In this document: positions 60,107-64,000 of the stretch, in pieces
Layout: each line of letters begins with the position of its first letter
Numbering within the stretch: position 1 is the first letter of the stretch
Source of the DNA: BACL27 sp964203235
GTDB lineage: Bacteria > Actinomycetota > Acidimicrobiia > Acidimicrobiales > Ilumatobacteraceae
Reading direction: 5' to 3'
Assembly: GCA_964203235.1 (NCBI GenBank)
Contig: CAXNLE010000001.1
Span: 124,001-188,000 of the forward strand
Length of the DNA stretch: 64,000 nt
Position numbers and translations under genes: made by a program
Notes under the pieces: model-generated
The model's input: only the letters and a program-made list of their open reading frames with translations
Database searches by the model: none
Told to the model about the DNA's origin: nothing

Positions 60107-61042
60107 ATGTCACCACGCTCACGAGACCTACCACGCCGCAGTTGCTTATCAATCCCAGGTTCATCAGAAAAAATGATGGGCAAAGGACCAGGCATTCCGG
60201 CCGACATGGTTTTCTTAGACCTTGAAGATGCTGTAGCGCCGAAAGAAAAAGAAGCATCGCGCGCCAAGATTGCGACCGCGATTCGCACCCAAGATTGGGG
60301 CGACAAAGTAATGTGCGTTCGCGTCAATGACTGGAGCACAAAGTGGACAGCGTTTGACATAATCGAAGTCGTTGCTGGTGCGGGTGAGCGACTTGACGAA
60401 ATCATGTTGCCAAAAGTTGAGACTGCTGCACAGATTGTGGCGACAGATTTGTTGTTACGTCAAGTTGAAATTGCAAATGGCTTACCAATTGGTCACATCG
60501 GAATCGAAGCGCAAATTGAAACTGCTCGTGGACTAATCAACGTTGAAGAAATTTGCGCAGCGAGTTCTCGAATTGAAACAATTATTTTCGGACCTGCCGA
60601 TTTCGCAGCCAGCATGGAGATGCCAGTGCTAACTGGTGGAGTGCAAATCGCAGAATATCCTGGCGATCACTTTCACTATGTGTTCTCAAAGATCTTGATG
60701 GCAGGTCGCGCAAACGGTTTACAAGTTATTGATGGTCCATATCTCTACATTCGTGACTCTGATGGCTTTAGAAATTATTGTCAGCGCACTCGCACACTCG
60801 GATACGACGGCAAATGGGCACTGCACCCAGATCAAGTTTCAATTTTGAACGAAGTGTTTTCGCCAACTCAAGAACAGTTTGACAAAGCGTGGGCAATTTT
60901 GGATGCGTATACGACTGCAACTGAAGGCGAAGGCAAAGGTGCAGTTATGTTCGGTGAAGAAATGATTGATGAAGCCAGTCGCAAGATGGCTTTGAAGTTT
61001 ATTTCGCGTGGTGGTCGTGCTGGTTTGAAGCGCACTAATTAA
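60107..61042 (+). CDS. HpcH/HpaI-type CoA ester lyase, candidate malyl-CoA lyase
   Basis: A 311-residue citrate-lyase-beta-like enzyme. The N-terminal RRSCLSIPGSSEKMM, MVFLDLEDAVAPKEKEASR (metal-binding glutamate region) and later IEAQIETARG with FGPADFAASM are standard for CoA ester lyases. The C-terminal HPDQVSILNEVFSP segment is typical of the malyl-CoA/beta-methylmalyl-CoA/citramalyl-CoA group. It probably splits or forms a hydroxyacyl-CoA with glyoxylate or pyruvate. Its near neighbour at 61810 resembles methylsuccinyl-CoA dehydrogenase, which supports a beta-methylmalyl-CoA lyase in the ethylmalonyl-CoA pathway (inference). TAGAAT lies 6 nt before the ATG. Confidence 0.8.
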   Translation: MSPRSRDLPRRSCLSIPGSSEKMMGKGPGIPADMVFLDLEDAVAPKEKEASRAKIATAIRTQDWGDKVMCVRVNDWSTKWTAFDIIEVVAGAGERLDEIMLPKVETAAQIVATDLLLRQVEIANGLPIGHIGIEAQIETARGLINVEEICAASSRIETIIFGPADFAASMEMPVLTGGVQIAEYPGDHFHYVFSKILMAGRANGLQVIDGPYLYIRDSDGFRNYCQRTRTLGYDGKWALHPDQVSILNEVFSPTQEQFDKAWAILDAYTTATEGEGKGAVMFGEEMIDEASRKMALKFISRGGRAGLKRTN

Positions 61043-61089
61043 CCAAGCGCATAAAATAACTAAGCACATTAATTTTTGAGCCCAAAGAT

Positions 61090-61797
61090 ATGACGAAACG
61101 TTTTGATGCGTTGCTATTTGATGCGGGTGGAGTCTTCGTCGTTCCTGATCCGTTGACCACTGGCATGGTGCTTGAACCTTTCGGCGGTACAACAAATCTT
61201 GGTGTACTTGTGAGATGTCATTATGCAGGCATGGCAGCAATTGATGCGGCGACTGCATTACAGGCCGCAAATTCAATAGAACGAATTTCTTGGAGTTCAT
61301 ATCGTGAGGCATATGCGCGTGAGGCGGGCGTGCCAGAAGAAAAAGTTATAGATGCTGCGGTTGCACTGCTAAAAGTTTTCTCCGCATTTTTGTGGCGGTT
61401 TCCATTGCACGAATCAGTTGCCGGCCTATGGCGTTTGCATTTGCTCGGCATTCGCATTGGCATAGTTTCAAATGCCAGTGGCCAAATTGAACGGACCTTG
61501 GCGAACGAAAATGTTTGTCAAGTAGGCGATGGCTCAGGCGTGCCAGTTTTAATCGTTACAGACTCTCATGTTGTCGGCGTGGCTAAACCAGAACCAGAAA
61601 TTTTCGACGAGGCGATTGCTGTGATGAATGTGCCGCGCGAGCGCATTGCCTATATCGGCGACTCGTATATCAATGATGTTGGGGGTGCCCGCAACGCCGG
61701 CTTATCACCGATTTTGCTTGACCCGTATGGGTTTCATGATGGCGCTGACTGTGAGCGAATTAAAAGTCTGCACGACTTAACTGATTTCGTTAGTTGA
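61090..61797 (+). CDS. HAD-superfamily hydrolase
   Basis: A 235-residue haloacid-dehalogenase-like phosphatase. Motif I is LLFDAGGV with the nucleophilic aspartate, motif II IVSNASG, motif III VAKPEPEIF with lysine, and motif IV YIGDSYINDVGGA. The small cap lies between residues about 20 and 95. Substrates are usually phosphorylated metabolites such as phosphoglycolate. It follows the lyase gene by 47 nt on the same strand and may deal with a phosphorylated side product. The gene ends close to the stop of the acyl-CoA dehydrogenase gene on the other strand. Confidence 0.85.
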   Translation: MTKRFDALLFDAGGVFVVPDPLTTGMVLEPFGGTTNLGVLVRCHYAGMAAIDAATALQAANSIERISWSSYREAYAREAGVPEEKVIDAAVALLKVFSAFLWRFPLHESVAGLWRLHLLGIRIGIVSNASGQIERTLANENVCQVGDGSGVPVLIVTDSHVVGVAKPEPEIFDEAIAVMNVPRERIAYIGDSYINDVGGARNAGLSPILLDPYGFHDGADCERIKSLHDLTDFVS

Positions 61798-61804
61798 TTA
61801 TTGC

Positions 61805-61822
61805 GCTAGCTAACTAGCTTTT
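61805..61822 (+). terminator. Weak terminator after the HAD gene
   Basis: GCTAG (61805-61809) pairs with CTAGC (61814-61818) around CTAA, followed by TTTT. The 5-bp stem is short, and it overlaps the end of the facing gene. Confidence 0.4.
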
Positions 61823-63420
61823 GCAGTCTCAACCATTCGTCGCGCAATAACTTTTAAGCACAAAGTTTCATCAGCACCTTCGAAGATGCTGAGCACTCGA
61901 GCATCAACAAATAATCTGCTCACCGAATATTCTTCAGCGTAGCCGTATCCACCATGAATTTGCATCGCTTCACGCGTCACCCATTCGGCGGCTTTGCAAA
62001 CATAAGCCTTGACCATGCTGGCTTCCATCGCGCCTTCACCTTTGCCCATCATCTTGGCAACCGCATAACTGAACTGTCGCGAGCCTTGAATCACGACAGC
62101 CATTCGTCCGAGTTTGACTTGGGTCAATTGGTACTCGGCGATATTGTTGCCAAAAGTTTTTCGGTTCTGCGAATACTCAACCGCTGCTTCGTATGCAGCC
62201 TGCATCACGCCAACCGCGCGTGCAGCAGTTTGTAGGCGACCGTTTTCGAATCCTTCCATCTGATAATAAAAACCCTTGCCGAGCCCGGCAGTTTCGCCAA
62301 TCAGATGATCTGCTGGCACCCACCAGTTTTCGAGTGCGATCTCGTATGAGTGCATCCCTCGGTAGCCGATCGTGTCAATTGGTCGACCTTCCATTCGGCC
62401 GCCTGAAGGTTGATTGAAAACAAAACCGTGTGCGTCACCGCGAGGCTTGGGCACGATCAACACACTTAATCCTTTATGAGATTTTGTGCGGTCTGGGTCG
62501 GTGCGGGCGAGCAACATTAAAACATTTGCGCGAGCAGCAAATGTGCACCAAGTTTTTACGCCATTGATTAGGTAGCCGTCTTTGCCGTCTTGTTGTGCAA
62601 CCACTGCGGTCGTCTTAATTGATGCGACATCACTGCCGTAGTCGGGCTCGGTAACTGCAACTGCAACCATTACTTCTGCAGTAGCAAGTTTCGGCAACCA
62701 CTCATGTTTCTGGGCTTCGGTGCCACCCTTGACAAGCGCGCGAGTGAGAATTTCTGGACGAGTGATCAGCGAACCACCAATGCCAAGTGATGCACGAGAG
62801 AGTTCTTCAGTGGCGATGCAACTCGCCATATATTCGCCGTCGCCACCTTCGCTGAAACCACCGTACTCACTAGGTATCGACAAACCAAAGGCACCAATTT
62901 CTGCGAGACCAGAAATAATTTCTTCGGGTACATCAAGGTTTTCGCGGTGGACATGCTCGGCATGCGGTGCAATCACTTTGGCGGCGAAACTTCTAAAAGT
63001 ATCTTGAACCATTTCATTGTCATCATCTAGATATTTTTTACCAGATTTGTTGGCGAGCGATGCAAGCAAATTAGGGTCACGATATTTTTCTACGAAGTCG
63101 TGCGACTCTGCAAGGGTTGATGGATCAACACCCCAAAGTTTTTCGCGACCGATTAATCGTGAAACTAAATCGTGCACCATGTCTGCGACAAATGCGCAAG
63201 TAAGTGTTGCTTCAATTTCTCCCTTTGCACCGTAGTCAAGCATCGAGCGTGCAGTTTCAACTGCTGCGCCAGCGTGTGCGAGATCGTATGCAAGAACTTG
63301 TTGCGTGTCTGGTCCGCCAGTTGCGATAAGAGTACGCACACCTTTGCCGATGATTGCATCTGAAAGTTCAATTGCACGCGCCGCGATAACTAGATCTGTT
63401 GTATTTGAAGTATTAGTCAT
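61810..63420 (-). CDS. Acyl-CoA dehydrogenase with N-terminal extension, candidate methylsuccinyl-CoA dehydrogenase
   Basis: A 536-residue flavin dehydrogenase, about 140 residues longer than ordinary acyl-CoA dehydrogenases. The extra N-terminal helical part (about residues 1-130) is a feature of (2S)-methylsuccinyl-CoA dehydrogenase (Mcd) of the ethylmalonyl-CoA pathway. The core has VAVTEPDYGSDVASI, WCTFAARANVLML, TIGYRGMHSYE and near the C-terminus AMQIHGGYGYAEEYSVSRLFVDARVLSIFEGADE, with the usual base position. The ATG lies 7 nt after TAGCGT (63428-63433), a leaderless arrangement. The malyl-CoA-lyase-like gene 0.8 kb away supports the pathway. Another branched-chain acyl-CoA substrate is the alternative. 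Confidence 0.8.
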   Translation of the reverse strand: MTNTSNTTDLVIAARAIELSDAIIGKGVRTLIATGGPDTQQVLAYDLAHAGAAVETARSMLDYGAKGEIEATLTCAFVADMVHDLVSRLIGREKLWGVDPSTLAESHDFVEKYRDPNLLASLANKSGKKYLDDDNEMVQDTFRSFAAKVIAPHAEHVHRENLDVPEEIISGLAEIGAFGLSIPSEYGGFSEGGDGEYMASCIATEELSRASLGIGGSLITRPEILTRALVKGGTEAQKHEWLPKLATAEVMVAVAVTEPDYGSDVASIKTTAVVAQQDGKDGYLINGVKTWCTFAARANVLMLLARTDPDRTKSHKGLSVLIVPKPRGDAHGFVFNQPSGGRMEGRPIDTIGYRGMHSYEIALENWWVPADHLIGETAGLGKGFYYQMEGFENGRLQTAARAVGVMQAAYEAAVEYSQNRKTFGNNIAEYQLTQVKLGRMAVVIQGSRQFSYAVAKMMGKGEGAMEASMVKAYVCKAAEWVTREAMQIHGGYGYAEEYSVSRLFVDARVLSIFEGADETLCLKVIARRMVETAKAS

Positions 63421-63427
63421 CTAAACA

Positions 63428-63433
63428 ACGCTA
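63428..63433 (-). promoter_or_regulatory. -10 box of the acyl-CoA dehydrogenase gene
   Basis: TAGCGT on the minus strand lies 7 nt before the ATG at 63420, suggesting a leaderless transcript. Confidence 0.55.
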
Positions 63434-63478
63434 CTTATAAGTTATGAAATTGTCTTCATCCAGCCGTAATATAGGCAG

Positions 63479-64000
63479 ATGAGTTTCGTCCCGCAACGAC
63501 TCAGGTTCACCGCGTTACGAGCTTCGTTGCGTTGGGTGCGTTGGGCAATTTTCGCACTTATTTTGTGGATTTTTGTCATACCGATCGTGCCTGGATTCGG
63601 CGATGCGCTGAAGAAACTTAGCGAAGTTAAAACAGAGTGGCTCGTATTAGGTATTTTTCTCGAATTCGCTGCGCTGTTTTTCTATTCAATGCTGACTCAT
63701 GTTGCGCTTGGTGAAGATGCAGGAAAAGTTAGCGTCTGGACACTGTTTAGAATTCAACTTTCTACTAGGTCGCTTGGCAGCCTTGTACCCGGCGGTTCGG
63801 CCGCGAGTAACGCCCTAGGTTTTCGAATGATCACACTCGCCGGTGCCGAAGGTCGCGATGCTGGTTTTGCACTTGCGACTGCCGGTATCGGTTCTGCGGT
63901 TGTGCTGAATGTCATATTGTGGGTCGGGTTGATTATTTCGATTCCGGGTCGCGGAGTAAATGCTTTTTACGGCACGGCTGCAATTTTTGGCGTGATAATC
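63479..64000 (+). CDS. LPG-synthase-TM / YbhN-type membrane protein, partial
   Basis: The frame opens at ATG 63479 and runs off the right edge with 174 codons visible. A basic N-terminus is followed by hydrophobic segments at about residues 23-45, 58-75 and 140-160. The segment RSLGSLVPGGSAASNALGFRMITLAGAEGRDAG carries the conserved Pro-Gly-Gly core of the lysylphosphatidylglycerol-synthase-like membrane family (UPF0104/YbhN). Such proteins flip or modify lipids, or act with glycosyltransferases; the domain that decides this lies off the window. It is divergent from the acyl-CoA dehydrogenase gene, 58 nt apart. Confidence 0.83.
   Translation, partial: MSFVPQRLRFTALRASLRWVRWAIFALILWIFVIPIVPGFGDALKKLSEVKTEWLVLGIFLEFAALFFYSMLTHVALGEDAGKVSVWTLFRIQLSTRSLGSLVPGGSAASNALGFRMITLAGAEGRDAGFALATAGIGSAVVLNVILWVGLIISIPGRGVNAFYGTAAIFGVII

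Overview
The window looks like chromosome of a low-to-medium GC actinobacterium, most probably a freshwater or marine Acidimicrobiia (acIV/Ilumatobacteraceae-like). The case rests on mixed evidence: Thr/Ser-rich linkers in secreted proteins, an F420-type luciferase-like oxidoreductase, a form II CO-dehydrogenase-like molybdenum hydroxylase, the DUF1800/DUF1501 pair, a class I fumarase, many GTG/TTG starts, and frequent TANNNT -10 boxes 6-8 nt before a start codon (leaderless transcripts). No rRNA, phage module, CRISPR array or transposase was seen. One tRNA-Arg is present.

Layout. 0-3.6 kb: minus-strand run of MscS channel, M23 peptidase, sulfatase and a PLP deaminase cut by the left edge. 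3.6-10.8 kb: pentapeptide protein with terminator, a cupredoxin-multicopper oxidase fusion, a small-molecule kinase, histidine phosphatase, amidinotransferase-fold hydrolase, carotenoid oxygenase and SMP-30 lactonase. 10.9-17.7 kb: an oligopeptide ABC operon and an ABC exporter, both carrying frameshifts. 17.7-19.4 kb: a pentapeptide-repeat protein and NDH-2. 19.4-35.7 kb: a large catabolic island. 35.7-46 kb: PAP2 protein, a secreted papain-like protein with a repeat tail, DUF1800/DUF1501, TetR, a fibronectin-III/DUF1566 surface protein and a decayed pilin/DUF1566 chimera. 46-64 kb: tRNA-Arg, arylsulfatase, two MFS transporters, amidase, molybdopterin oxidoreductase, SGNH hydrolase, HNH nuclease, fumarase, and a malyl-CoA-lyase-like plus methylsuccinyl-CoA-dehydrogenase-like pair that suggests the ethylmalonyl-CoA pathway. 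A partial LPG-synthase/YbhN-type membrane protein runs off the right edge.

The most interesting block is 19.4-35.7 kb. One minus-strand operon appears to join CoxG, a complete ribose-type ABC importer and coxL-coxS-coxM. Its promoter holds five GTTTA elements at an exact 13-bp spacing. The divergent ThuA-like gene and a single-cluster ferredoxin read the other way from the same promoter. They converge on two paralogous P450s whose I-helix acidic residue is His in both. Those P450s follow two SDRs and two amidohydrolases, with a VOC protein. A second promoter array, of 11-12 bp TA-rich units, precedes the amidohydrolase-SDR-SDR-P450-P450 operon. I infer an uptake-plus-oxidation route for an unknown cyclic or heterocyclic compound. 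The substrate is not readable from sequence.

Frameshifts cluster in 10.9-17.7 kb and 44.9-46.0 kb while the other genes are intact, so local decay or local sequence error must be separated by read data. Two tandem arrays of hairpins (48.5 and 60.0 kb) each begin at the stop codon of the gene before them. Once the frameshifted genes are joined, no stretch above about 300 bases lacks a gene.
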